Below are positions 1 to 6,463 of a stretch of 14,692 nucleotides of DNA, piece by piece. Source of the DNA: Deltaproteobacteria bacterium (GTDB lineage Bacteria > Desulfobacterota_B > Binatia > UBA9968); assembly GCA_005879255.1 (NCBI GenBank), contig VBKY01000052.1, forward strand, positions 1 to 14,692, in the 5' to 3' direction. The notes beneath the pieces are model-generated. The model made no database searches, was not told where the DNA came from, and worked only from the letters and a program-made list of their open reading frames with translations. The translations under genes and the position numbers were made by a program. Each line of letters opens with the position of its first letter. Positions within the stretch are counted from its first letter, which is position 1.

Positions 1-1247
1 GCCGATTCGCGGTCGATGATTTTCTCGTACTGACCGTAGAGCGCTGAATGCTCGACGATGCTCTCACGTTCTTGCGGCATCAGCGGCGGGAGTTGACTCT
101 GTGGCGGGTAGATATAAGCCCGGTTGACGATTGTCGGCTCGCCTTTATCATCGAGAAACGAAACCAAAGCTTCGCCGATAGACAGCTGGTTAAGCACCGT
201 TTCAACATCGATCTTCTTATTCTTCCGGAACATCTGTGCAGCGGCCTTCACCGCCTTCCGGTCGCGCGGTGTGAATGCGCGCAGCGAGTGTTGCACGCGG
301 TTGCCCAGCTGCTCCCTTACCACATCGGGGACATCCAAAGGATTTTGCGTGACAAAATACACGCCTACGCCCTTGGAACCAATCAGGCGAACAATCTGCT
401 CGATTTTTTGCAGCAAAACCTCCGGAGCATCATTGAATAGCAGATGCGCCTCCTCGAAGAAGAACACGAGCTTCGGCTTCTCCGGATCGCCCACTTCCGG
501 CAAACGCTCGAACAATTCGGATATGAGCCAGAGGAGAAACGTGGCGTAAAGCTTGGGCGCATTGATCAGCTTATCGGCAACCAGAATATTGATCACGCCG
601 CGCCCAGTACTGTCGGTCTGCATCATGTCTTCAAGATCCAGGGCCGGCTCGCCGAAGAACTTGTCGCCGCCCTGCTCTTCCAATGCCAGTAAGCCGCGCT
701 GGATCGCGCCGATGCTTGCCGCCGAGACGTTGCCGTATTGGGTTTTGAACTGGGCGGCGTTGTCGCCCACGTGCTGCAGCATGGCGCGCAGATCCTTAAG
801 ATCGAGTAGCAGCATGCCGTTGTCGTCGGCGACCTTAAACACCAATGTCAGTACGCCACTTTGGGTTTCATTGAGATTGAGTAAGCGCGACATCAGCAGC
901 GGGCCCATGTCAGAAATGGTAGTGCGAACCGGATGCCCCTGCTCACCGTAAAGATCCCAGAAGGTTGCTGGGAAAGCGGCGAATTGGAATCCGTCGACGG
1001 CCGATTGCCTCACCCGCTCCATGATTTTAGGATTTTCCTGACCAGGCCGAGCAATGCCCGACAGATCGCCTTTCACATCGGCCATGAATACCGGCACGCC
1101 GATAGCGCTAAGTTTTTCGGCGATGACCCGCAGAGTCACGGTCTTCCCGGTGCCGGTAGCCCCGGCGATCAAACCGTGACGGTTGGCCATGCGCGGCAAC
1201 AAACAGCAAACCCCGTTTCCTTTGGCGATCGGCAGCGCTTCGGGCAT
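1..1247 (-). CDS. HerA/YjgR-like ATPase (DUF853 family), C-terminus cut by window edge
   Basis: Reading leftward from the ATG at 1247, an open frame continues without a stop to the window edge (415 codons visible; relatives are about 500 residues). It shows a P-loop GATGTGKT at residues 29-36, the [10 protein letters not shown] stretch at 55-64 and a Walker B-type FFFEEAH at 262-268. Near the end are the [12 protein letters not shown] and LRAFTPRD segments characteristic of E. coli YjgR and its relatives, a HerA/FtsK-superfamily group annotated as DUF853. The family role is poorly known; an ATP-driven cytoplasmic motor or helicase is assumed from HerA. The start fits a purine-rich GGGGGG a few bases upstream and sits just before the conserved [17 protein letters not shown] block, as in relatives. 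It is divergent from the next gene. The family call is firm; the biological role is not. Confidence 0.93.
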   Translation of the reverse strand, partial: MPEALPIAKGNGVCCLLPRMANRHGLIAGATGTGKTVTLRVIAEKLSAIGVPVFMADVKGDLSGIARPGQENPKIMERVRQSAVDGFQFAAFPATFWDLYGEQGHPVRTTISDMGPLLMSRLLNLNETQSGVLTLVFKVADDNGMLLLDLKDLRAMLQHVGDNAAQFKTQYGNVSAASIGAIQRGLLALEEQGGDKFFGEPALDLEDMMQTDSTGRGVINILVADKLINAPKLYATFLLWLISELFERLPEVGDPEKPKLVFFFEEAHLLFNDAPEVLLQKIEQIVRLIGSKGVGVYFVTQNPLDVPDVVREQLGNRVQHSLRAFTPRDRKAVKAAAQMFRKNKKIDVETVLNQLSIGEALVSFLDDKGEPTIVNRAYIYPPQSQLPPLMPQERESIVEHSALYGQYEKIIDRES

Positions 1248-1340
1248 CCCTGTACCCCCCTTATTTTTCGCTGACTTAACTCGTCCTTCTACGACTTTAG
1301 ACTTGAGAAAATCAAACGACTCACATATAACCCACCACTA

Positions 1341-1366
1341 GCGTGAATGAAACGTCCGGTTCACGC
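1341..1366. promoter_or_regulatory. Inverted repeat upstream of the first small exported-protein gene
   Basis: GCGTGAA (1341-1347) is an exact inverted copy of TTCACGC (1360-1366), separated by 12 bases. Its centre lies 116.5 bases before the start codon at 1470. A different inverted repeat occupies exactly the same relative position before the second small gene. It could be an operator or the first stem of a structured leader. No convincing sigma-70 promoter is seen here: TTCACG at 1360 has no good -10 partner. Confidence 0.45.
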
Positions 1367-1389
1367 GTCCAAGTCACCAGAACGAAATA

Positions 1390-1422
1390 GATCGGCCGGA
1401 TCGAGTGGAGGGCGATTTGATC
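1390..1422 (+). promoter_or_regulatory. Leader hairpin with conserved ARTGGAGGG loop, copy 1
   Basis: GGATCG (1398-1403) pairs with CGATTT (1413-1418), two pairs being G-U, around the nine-base loop AGTGGAGGG. An outer GATC (1390-1393) can pair with GATC (1419-1422). The loop is nearly identical to copy 2 at 1930-1938, while the stem bases differ and keep pairing. The inner stem ends 51 bases before the start codon in both copies. Likely a 5' UTR regulatory element, with the GGA-bearing loop a possible protein or antisense target. The function is inferred. Confidence 0.6.
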
Positions 1423-1469
1423 GTCTATTCGTTTCAAATTAATTAACACAATTCGACAAGGGGGATCTA

Positions 1470-1736
1470 ATGAAACGTTTTCTGGCTGTTTTGATTGCTT
1501 CCATGTTCTTGGCTTCGGCGGCCTACGCGGCAGATGCGATGAAGGAAGAGAAGAAAGCCGATGCCAAGACGGATGCTAAGGCGGAATCCAAGGGCGAAAA
1601 GACCAAAGGCGAAAAGGCCAAGAGCGCAGACAAAAAAGGCAAAAGCGAAGATAAAAAGGGCGGCGCGATGGGCGATGAAAAGGCCGGTGATAAGAAGGCC
1701 GGGGCGATGGGCGACGAGAAAAAGTCGACCAAGTAA
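1470..1736 (+). CDS. Small exported lysine-rich low-complexity protein
   Basis: The 88-residue product starts with a classic signal peptide: MKRF, a hydrophobic core, and AYA followed by AD, giving likely cleavage after residue 20. The mature part is almost entirely Lys, Ala, Asp, Glu and Gly, about 30% lysine, and should be disordered and highly charged. It ends in two 13-residue repeats, DKKGGAMGDEKAG (61-73) and DKKAGAMGDEKKS (74-86). AAGGGGG lies six bases before the ATG. No known domain is recognised. Its lysine-rich composition and signal peptide resemble the downstream neighbour, and both share a leader hairpin, so they look like members of one regulated set. A periplasmic or surface role, perhaps in stress or in binding polyanions or metals, is only a guess. 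Low complexity makes homology searches unreliable. Confidence 0.8.
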   Translation: MKRFLAVLIASMFLASAAYAADAMKEEKKADAKTDAKAESKGEKTKGEKAKSADKKGKSEDKKGGAMGDEKAGDKKAGAMGDEKKSTK

Positions 1737-1744
1737 GTTATCTT

Positions 1745-1775
1745 CGAGCAAGGGTGGCCCTCCCCACCTTGCTCG
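1745..1775 (+). terminator. Terminator-like hairpin after first small gene
   Basis: CGAGCAAGG (1745-1753) pairs perfectly with CCTTGCTCG (1767-1775), and a further GTGG/CCAC-type extension is possible inside. It begins nine bases after the stop codon. The following TATAATT is a poor U-tract, so termination may be inefficient or the hairpin may protect the mRNA 3' end. Confidence 0.55.
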
Positions 1776-1867
1776 TATAATTCCAGTCCTAATCTCTGAC
1801 ATTACTCACTTCACAGCACTCAATTTTATCCATTGCCATCTGACCGCCAGGTCCCCCTGCCTTGAAT

Positions 1868-1891
1868 CTTGTCAATCGTCGAATTGACAAG
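1868..1891. promoter_or_regulatory. Inverted repeat overlapping the -35 box of the second small gene
   Basis: CTTGTCAAT (1868-1876) is an exact inverted copy of ATTGACAAG (1883-1891) with a six-base spacer. The right arm contains the -35 hexamer TTGACA, so a dimeric regulator bound here would affect polymerase access. A second palindrome, CGTTGCAACG, lies at 1893-1902 in the promoter spacer. The centre is 116.5 bases before the start at 1996, the same offset as the inverted repeat before the first gene. Confidence 0.5.
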
Positions 1892-1912
1892 CCGTTGCAA
1901 CGTCTAAATAAT
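1884..1912 (+). promoter_or_regulatory. Near-consensus sigma-70 promoter
   Basis: TTGACA (1884-1889), a 17-base spacer and AATAAT (1907-1912) match 11 of 12 consensus positions. The predicted start of transcription, around 1918-1920, would place the leader hairpin at the extreme 5' end of the mRNA of the gene at 1996. Confidence 0.7.
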
Positions 1913-1915
1913 CAG

Positions 1916-1952
1916 TTTCGGTCGAACCGAATGGAGGGCGGTTCAGTCGAAA
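1916..1952 (+). promoter_or_regulatory. Leader hairpin with conserved ARTGGAGGG loop, copy 2
   Basis: GAACCG (1924-1929) pairs perfectly with CGGTTC (1939-1944) around the loop AATGGAGGG (1930-1938). An outer stem TTTCG (1916-1920) with CGAAA (1948-1952) flanks a small internal loop. Compared with copy 1 the loop differs at one base, while three of six inner base pairs change and still pair (T-A to C-G, G-U to A-U, G-U to G-C). Sequence after the hairpin has diverged but the length has not. Confidence 0.65.
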
Positions 1953-1995
1953 AACCGGTCAACGCAACCATTAACCAAAGCAAGGAGGTCGTTAT

Positions 1996-2319
1996 ATGAA
2001 ACCTTATCTCGCATTGTTAATTGCGGCGCTTTTTTTAACCGCGGCATCGTTAGTCGCAGCCAAGGATTATCAGGTCACCGGCCCCGTGGTCGACGTGAAG
2101 GACGATGTGATAATCGTCAAGAAGGGCACTGAGAACTGGGAAATCGCTCGCGATAAGGGCACCAAGACTACCGGTGATATCAAAAAGGGCGACAAGGTGA
2201 TGATCAAATACAAGATGACCGCCACGAGCATCGAGGGCAAGGAAGCTCCCAAGGCTAAAGCCATGAGCGAGACCAAAGGCAAAGGTGACGAGAAAAAAAC
2301 CGACGCCAAGACCAAGTAG
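1996..2319 (+). CDS. Small exported protein with beta-rich core and lysine-rich tail
   Basis: The 107-residue product has a signal peptide (MKPYLALLIAALFL, ending near VAA at 20-22). A core of about 55 residues starts at YQVTGPVVDV and alternates short hydrophobic strands with turns (VIIVKKGTENWEI, IKKGDKVMIKYKM), like small OB- or SH3-like periplasmic domains such as DUF5666. A lysine-rich tail (81-107) resembles the preceding small protein. AAGGAGGTC is a strong ribosome site just before the ATG. The gene has its own near-consensus promoter, a leader hairpin shared with its neighbour and a strong terminator, so it is probably highly expressed as a single-gene transcript. The function is unknown. 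The fold is suggested only by strand pattern; a DUF5666-like assignment needs a profile search. Confidence 0.82.
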   Translation: MKPYLALLIAALFLTAASLVAAKDYQVTGPVVDVKDDVIIVKKGTENWEIARDKGTKTTGDIKKGDKVMIKYKMTATSIEGKEAPKAKAMSETKGKGDEKKTDAKTK

Positions 2320-2352
2320 CTAAACGCAAACAAATCCCTCCTGTAACTCTTC

Positions 2353-2386
2353 GAAACGGGCCGCTCTGCGGCCCGTTTCTGTTTTT
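2353..2386 (+). terminator. Strong Rho-independent terminator
   Basis: A perfect 12-bp stem, GAAACGGGCCGC (2353-2364) with GCGGCCCGTTTC (2368-2379), has a three-base loop and is followed by TGTTTTT. It lies 33 bases after the stop codon of the second small exported-protein gene and insulates the phosphoesterase gene downstream. Confidence 0.92.
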
Positions 2387-2453
2387 CGCTCGGCTTTTAT
2401 TATACCTGGAACTTTGTTAACGTTGATGGACTAAACGTCAAGGACTTCAATGT

Positions 2454-3176
2454 ATGGATTCACGCTCGCAAGTGGTGATCGTTCATAGCTCCGATCTTCA
2501 TTTAGGCACCGATGACAGTTTCAGCGACAAAGACCGCCTGGACGTGCTTCCCAAGGTTTTGACCGCAGCCTTAGAAGTCAATGCCGATGTGGTCGTGCTT
2601 GCCGGCGACTCCTTTGACAATCATCGCCAGCCCATCGAGCTCCTCGAGCGGGCGGCGCAAATGCTGCGCGATTATCGAAAACCAGTGGTCATATTGCCAG
2701 GCAATCACGACCCGCTTACTCCCGACTCAGTCTATCGTCGAGCCGGGCTCGGCGTGATCCCCAATGTCAGCATACTTGGTTTGAACGTCGAACAAGCGGT
2801 GTTGTTTGCCGAATTCGAGATGGAAATTTGGGGTCACGCCCACTTTGACTATACCGATATGTCACCGCTGGCCAACCCGAGGCCACGCACCACTCGCTGG
2901 CAGCTCGCCGCGGCGCACGGCCACTACGTCGACGAAGCCCGCGATCCGAACCGATTGATCGGCTCCTGGCTGATCCATCGCGAGGAGTTGAACGCCACCC
3001 AGGCGGATTACGTCGCGCTCGGCCACTGGAACCAATCGACGCGAGTCGGCGATGGCGAGGTCGCAGCCTATTATTCCGGTTCGCCGGAATACACGGGCAC
3101 GGTCAACGTGATTAAGTTGTGCAACAACGGTGCGGTTGAAGTCATTCAAGCGCCCATAAACGGACACCGGAGATGA
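2454..3176 (+). CDS. Calcineurin-like metallophosphoesterase, SbcD/Mre11-like
   Basis: The 240-residue protein carries the metallophosphoesterase motifs in order: SSDLHLG (D14, H16), AGDSFD (G51-D52), PGNHDP (N84, H85, D86), AHGHY (H155, H157) and LGHWN (H191). These bind two metal ions and catalyse phosphodiester hydrolysis. Architecture and motif context resemble the nuclease domain of SbcD/Mre11 (DNA repair exonucleases), but the capping domain and an SbcC partner are absent here. It is cytoplasmic, with no signal peptide. One oddity: the last motif, normally GHxH, reads GHWN, so N193 replaces a metal-ligand histidine, which may alter metal site or activity. AAGGA lies about ten bases before the ATG. 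It converges on the dehydrogenase gene. Substrate is unknown; a phosphodiesterase of small molecules is as possible as a nuclease. Confidence 0.88.
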   Translation: MDSRSQVVIVHSSDLHLGTDDSFSDKDRLDVLPKVLTAALEVNADVVVLAGDSFDNHRQPIELLERAAQMLRDYRKPVVILPGNHDPLTPDSVYRRAGLGVIPNVSILGLNVEQAVLFAEFEMEIWGHAHFDYTDMSPLANPRPRTTRWQLAAAHGHYVDEARDPNRLIGSWLIHREELNATQADYVALGHWNQSTRVGDGEVAAYYSGSPEYTGTVNVIKLCNNGAVEVIQAPINGHRR

Positions 3177-3178
3177 CC

Positions 3179-3239
3179 GTTCAAAGTTCAAGGTTCAAAG
3201 TCAGAAGCAAATTAAACATTGAACATTGAACCTTGAACT
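3179..3239. repeat. GTTCAA/TTGAAC iterated inverted repeat, locus 1
   Basis: GTTCAA occurs at 3179, 3186 and 3193, and its reverse complement TTGAAC at 3219, 3226 and 3233, each with a strict 7-base period. AGTTCAAGGTTCAA (3185-3198) is an exact inverted copy of TTGAACCTTGAACT (3226-3239). It fills the gap between two convergent genes and could fold as a shared 3' hairpin, though no U-tract follows. The same hexamer recurs at 9787-9849 and 10246-10278. Confidence 0.85.
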
Positions 3240-3250
3240 GCCGTGAAGCA

Positions 3251-4237
3251 TCACGCCGGCATGAGTAAGCGTGCCTCGCCGGCGTCGACCACCGGATTTT
3301 TGGGCCGTTTCTTTTCGAGAACCCGAATCACTTCCTCCGCCGCGCCCCACTCGCCGCGCTTCGAGGCTTCCAATGTCATGGCGCCGATGTGCGGCGTCCA
3401 GAGCACGTTGTCAAGCCGGATCAGTGGATGATCTCTTGACGGCGGCTCATTGGCAATGACATCCAAGACGGCGCCGGCGATCTTTCGTTCGCGCAAGACC
3501 GCGCATAATGCGTCCTCATCGACAATGCCGCCGCGTGCGGCATTAATCAAAAACGCGGACGGTTTCATCAGCGCTAATCCGCTGGCGCCGATCATTCCCT
3601 TGGTTTCGCGATTGAGCGGACAGTGAATCGTTACGAAGTCGGATTCGGCGAGCAGCTCCTCTAGTGCGACCCATTTGCCACCGAGCGCCGTGACGTGGGA
3701 CTCGGGAATGTACGGATCGTAGACGAGAAAATCCATCTCGAATGCCCGCACGCGAAGCGCCACGCGCGCGCCGATATTCCCCATGCCAACGATGCCGATG
3801 GTCTTGCCGGCGAGCTCCGTGCCGATGAATTTTAGATAATCGCTCCAGCGATTTTCTTTCACCGCGCGATGAGCCTCATGGGTGTGGCGCACCAATGCAA
3901 TCAGCTGCCCGCAGACCAACTCTGCCACTGAAACGGAATTGCTGCCGGGCTGATTGGTCACCCAGATCCTGAATTCTTTGGCGGCCTCGAGATCGACTCG
4001 CGATGGATCGACGCCAACTCCCGTGCGCGCGATAATCTTAAGGCGGCCGCCGCTTCGTTCCATCTGGTCACGGGTAATTTTCCCCTTCCTGCTGATGACC
4101 GCGTCCACCCTGGCTGCTTCCAACTCCCAGCGCTCCGGCTCGACCCAGGGATTGATCACGACCAGCTCGACGCGCTCGCGCAACCATTTCAACACTTCTG
4201 GTTGAAACTCTTCGACCAAGACCCGGCCCAGTGACAT
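3251..4237 (-). CDS. D-isomer-specific 2-hydroxyacid dehydrogenase (3-phosphoglycerate dehydrogenase-like)
   Basis: The 328-residue product is a typical NAD-dependent D-2-hydroxyacid dehydrogenase. The Rossmann motif GMGNIG is at 151-156, with D174 (VYDP) favouring NAD over NADP. The catalytic set is R235 (NAARGG), E264 (NEPP) and H283 (TPHIG). It reversibly oxidises a D-2-hydroxyacid to the 2-oxoacid in the cytoplasm. Length fits the short phosphoglycerate, glycerate or lactate-type enzymes, without the C-terminal ACT domain of SerA. The ATG at 4237 was chosen because GGGGAGG lies at proper spacing; an upstream in-frame ATG at 4333 would add 32 unconserved residues. It is divergent from the binding-protein operon, so it may serve the same pathway, but the true substrate cannot be read from sequence. 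Confidence 0.93.
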   Translation of the reverse strand: MSLGRVLVEEFQPEVLKWLRERVELVVINPWVEPERWELEAARVDAVISRKGKITRDQMERSGGRLKIIARTGVGVDPSRVDLEAAKEFRIWVTNQPGSNSVSVAELVCGQLIALVRHTHEAHRAVKENRWSDYLKFIGTELAGKTIGIVGMGNIGARVALRVRAFEMDFLVYDPYIPESHVTALGGKWVALEELLAESDFVTIHCPLNRETKGMIGASGLALMKPSAFLINAARGGIVDEDALCAVLRERKIAGAVLDVIANEPPSRDHPLIRLDNVLWTPHIGAMTLEASKRGEWGAAEEVIRVLEKKRPKNPVVDAGEARLLMPA

Positions 4238-4316
4238 AAGTCGCCTCCCCTTCAACTGGCGGTTAGTGTATCCGCAATCAACTATAATAGAACGGATTAT
4301 GCAATTCCGCCGAGGC

Positions 4317-4352
4317 GTTGTCCTTGACGACAACAGCGCTTACCTCTATATG
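4317..4352 (+). promoter_or_regulatory. Probable sigma-70 promoter with overlapping inverted repeat
   Basis: TTGACG (4324-4329), a 17-base spacer and TATATG (4347-4352) form a plausible promoter about 90 bases before the start codon at 4444. GTTGTC (4317-4322) and GACAAC (4329-4334) are exact inverted copies that bracket and overlap the -35 box, an arrangement typical of a repressor site. It lies between divergent genes, so the dehydrogenase may be co-regulated. Confidence 0.5.
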
Positions 4353-4443
4353 CTAATCGACTGTCGGACGTCCCAAAAGGTTCTCTAAAATGAACTGTAT
4401 CGGTTGGAGCCTGCGCAGCGGTGAATATCGTGGGGACACGCCA

Positions 4444-5412
4444 ATGAAAATATTTGTCTTCTTGGTCTTATCTGTCCTATTGCCGATAAAAGCTTCGGCC
4501 GAACGGGTCAGAACCGCCATTCCCCGCGCGACGCTGAACTACCTCAGCCTGCCGGTCGCCGAAGTGAAAGGCTATTTTCGTGACCAGGGGTTTGAAAACG
4601 AAACCATCGTGATTCCCGGCGCCACGGCAATCGCGGCGATCGTGAGCGGCGATGTCGATTATAGCGGCGCCGGTGGCAGCGGCATGCGCGCAGCGTTGCG
4701 TGGCGCTCCGATCAAAGCCGTCATGTTTCAGACCGAAAAGGTCACTTGGTATTTATTGGCGGCCGCGGACATTCAAAAGATTTCCGATCTCAAGGGAAAA
4801 CGTATCGCCGTCGGGACCGTCGGCGATACCCAGGATACGTTGATCACCATGCTGGTCGAGCGTGAAGGAGTTTCGGGTCGCGACATTACCCGCGTAGCGA
4901 TGCCCTCCCGCAACACGACAAACACAATCCTATCGCTCAAGACCGGAGCGTTCAGCGCGGCGGTGGTCAATGCCGATGAATCTCTGCTCGGCGAAAGAGA
5001 AGGCTTGCGTACCCTGGCGTTTGTCGGCGATCTGTTTCCGTATCCCTTCCAAGGATTCGTGGCGCCGGACAAGACGATCGCCGAACGCCCGCACGATATC
5101 AAGCGATGGCTCAGAGCGATGGCCCGGGCTTTGATGTTCATCCGCGAGCGGCCGGAAGAAGCGGCCGATATCGCGATGAAGAAAATCCCAATGGGAAATG
5201 TCACCCGACCGATGGTGATCGAGGGCATCCGCCGCTTCGCCAAGGCGATTCCGGACGGCGTCCCAGGGCTGCCTTCCGTCCAGGGGATCAAGAACCTAAT
5301 GGAGTTCGACGTCAAAGCGCCTCTCAAAATCAAGGAAGACGTGTCGCCGGAAAAAGTGATGAGCCTCAAGCTGATGCGCGAAGTAAAAGAAGAGCTCGAA
5401 ACCAAGCGGTAA
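4444..5412 (+). CDS. ABC-type periplasmic substrate-binding protein (NMT1/SsuA-like), first copy
   Basis: The 322-residue protein begins with a signal peptide (MKIF, hydrophobic core, KASA at 16-19). Family hallmarks follow: the lobe-I stretch LPVAEVKGYFRDQGFENETIV, the GDVDYSGAGGSGMRAALRG ligand-loop region (69-87), and ISDLKGKRIAVGTVGDT (113-129). This is the NMT1/THI5/SsuA group, whose known members bind sulfonates, nitrate, pyrimidine precursors or aromatics for import. The ATG at 4444 was preferred over one at 4390 because the latter would place 18 polar residues before the signal peptide. No permease or ATPase gene is nearby, so it either uses a distant transporter or acts as a sensor or scavenger. 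It heads a probable operon; the propeller gene starts 39 bases after its stop. Confidence 0.88.
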   Translation: MKIFVFLVLSVLLPIKASAERVRTAIPRATLNYLSLPVAEVKGYFRDQGFENETIVIPGATAIAAIVSGDVDYSGAGGSGMRAALRGAPIKAVMFQTEKVTWYLLAAADIQKISDLKGKRIAVGTVGDTQDTLITMLVEREGVSGRDITRVAMPSRNTTNTILSLKTGAFSAAVVNADESLLGEREGLRTLAFVGDLFPYPFQGFVAPDKTIAERPHDIKRWLRAMARALMFIRERPEEAADIAMKKIPMGNVTRPMVIEGIRRFAKAIPDGVPGLPSVQGIKNLMEFDVKAPLKIKEDVSPEKVMSLKLMREVKEELETKR

Positions 5413-5451
5413 CGGCGTTAAACCCTCGCGAAAGAGAAAGGATACATTGTC

Positions 5452-6450
5452 ATGATGCGACGCTTTATCGTAACGATCGCGTTCCTCAGCGCGTTGATCC
5501 CGGCACTCGAGTCGCAAGCTGCAAAAGTTTCCGTGCTGATCGATTTCGATCCAAAGAGCGCGGATCAGACAGTCGTTGTCGAGAGTATTGCCGTCGACCA
5601 CAAAGACCGGCTCTACGCCTGCGATCGGATCTCCGGCAACGTCTGGCGTATCGACCCCAAAAATCCGAAACTGATCGTCGTGGGCCGCGTCCAAGAACGC
5701 GATGTCGGCGGCAAGAAAGTTCGCGCCAACGTATCCGGCATCGTCTTTGACGCAGCCGGCGATCTCTATCTTACCGCCGGTGGGTTCAATGAAGTGCTGC
5801 GCATCCGCGGCCGCAATCTCGACCCTGATGAACCCGGGGTCGCGCAAACCTTCGCGACCGAAACCGACGGCGCCAACGGCATCGCCTTCGATAAAAACGG
5901 CAGTCTTTACGTCAGCGGCGGTAGAAACGGCAGAATCTACCGCACCGGACCGGAAGGCGGCAGAGCCCAGGTTCTCACGCAAATCCCACTGCACACGCGG
6001 GTCCTTCCCGACGGCAAAACCGAGCAAGCGCTCACCGCCAATGGCATTGTTTTCGACAAACAAGGAACCACTCTTTACGTCGCCGACACCGCGCGCGGCG
6101 CTATCTGGAAAATCGCTATCAGTGCTGACGGCAAAGCGGGACAACCAGCGCTATTGACTCAAAGCGTGTTACTCGAAGGCGCGGACGGCCCGGCGTTCGA
6201 TCCTCAAGGAAATCTTTGGGTGGCGGCGAACGAACGTAACGCCGTAGTTCTCGTGCAGCCGGATGGTCGAGTCTTCGACGTCCAAAAAAATGACAGCAAA
6301 GGACCGCTCGAATTTCCCACATCAGTGGTCTTTGTCGGCGCCACGGCCTACGTTAGCAACTTCGATACTCCGCGGCGCGATAACTTGGCGGCGGACGGCA
6401 AGACTTCGCTCGACGGGATCGGCGCCTCGATCATAAAAATCGAACCCTAA
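5452..6450 (+). CDS. Exported SMP-30/gluconolactonase-like beta-propeller
   Basis: The 332-residue product has a signal peptide (MMRRFIVTIAFLSAL, ending near SQAA at 21-24). Repeated blade motifs follow (IAVDHKDRLYACD, IVFDAAGDLYLTAGG, IAFDKNGSLYVSGG, IVFDKQGTTLYVADT, PAFDPQGNLWVAANE), as in six-bladed SMP-30 propellers. Residues placed like the SMP-30 metal ligands are E44, N197 (TANG) and D245 (GADG), so a divalent-metal lactonase or hydrolase activity is plausible. A non-enzymatic NHL-type ligand-binding role cannot be excluded. It acts in the periplasm or outside. Lying between two binding-protein genes with gaps of 39 and 13 bases, it probably acts on, or recognises, the same substrate they bind. 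ATGATG gives two equivalent starts; AAAGGA precedes both. Confidence 0.85.
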   Translation: MMRRFIVTIAFLSALIPALESQAAKVSVLIDFDPKSADQTVVVESIAVDHKDRLYACDRISGNVWRIDPKNPKLIVVGRVQERDVGGKKVRANVSGIVFDAAGDLYLTAGGFNEVLRIRGRNLDPDEPGVAQTFATETDGANGIAFDKNGSLYVSGGRNGRIYRTGPEGGRAQVLTQIPLHTRVLPDGKTEQALTANGIVFDKQGTTLYVADTARGAIWKIAISADGKAGQPALLTQSVLLEGADGPAFDPQGNLWVAANERNAVVLVQPDGRVFDVQKNDSKGPLEFPTSVVFVGATAYVSNFDTPRRDNLAADGKTSLDGIGASIIKIEP

Positions 6451-6463
6451 ACGACGGCCTGGC

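Noticed and set aside
48..951. Plus-strand open frames across the first kilobase
   Set aside because: They lie opposite the HerA/YjgR-like gene, whose minus-strand frame carries clear P-loop and Walker B motifs; the plus-strand translations show no coherent domain.
1931..1999. Twenty-two-codon upstream ORF overlapping the second small gene's start (ATGA overlap)
   Set aside because: Its ATG lies in the hairpin loop with no ribosome site before it, and the equivalent GTG frame in the first leader ends early, so it is not conserved.
3179..3239. CRISPR-like array
   Set aside because: Units are 6-9 bases with no unique spacers and occur in both orientations; no cas gene is present.
5296..6144. 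Long minus-strand open frame (282 codons)
   Set aside because: It is antisense to the SMP-30-like propeller and the end of the first binding-protein gene, both strongly supported; its length reflects GC-rich codon positions.
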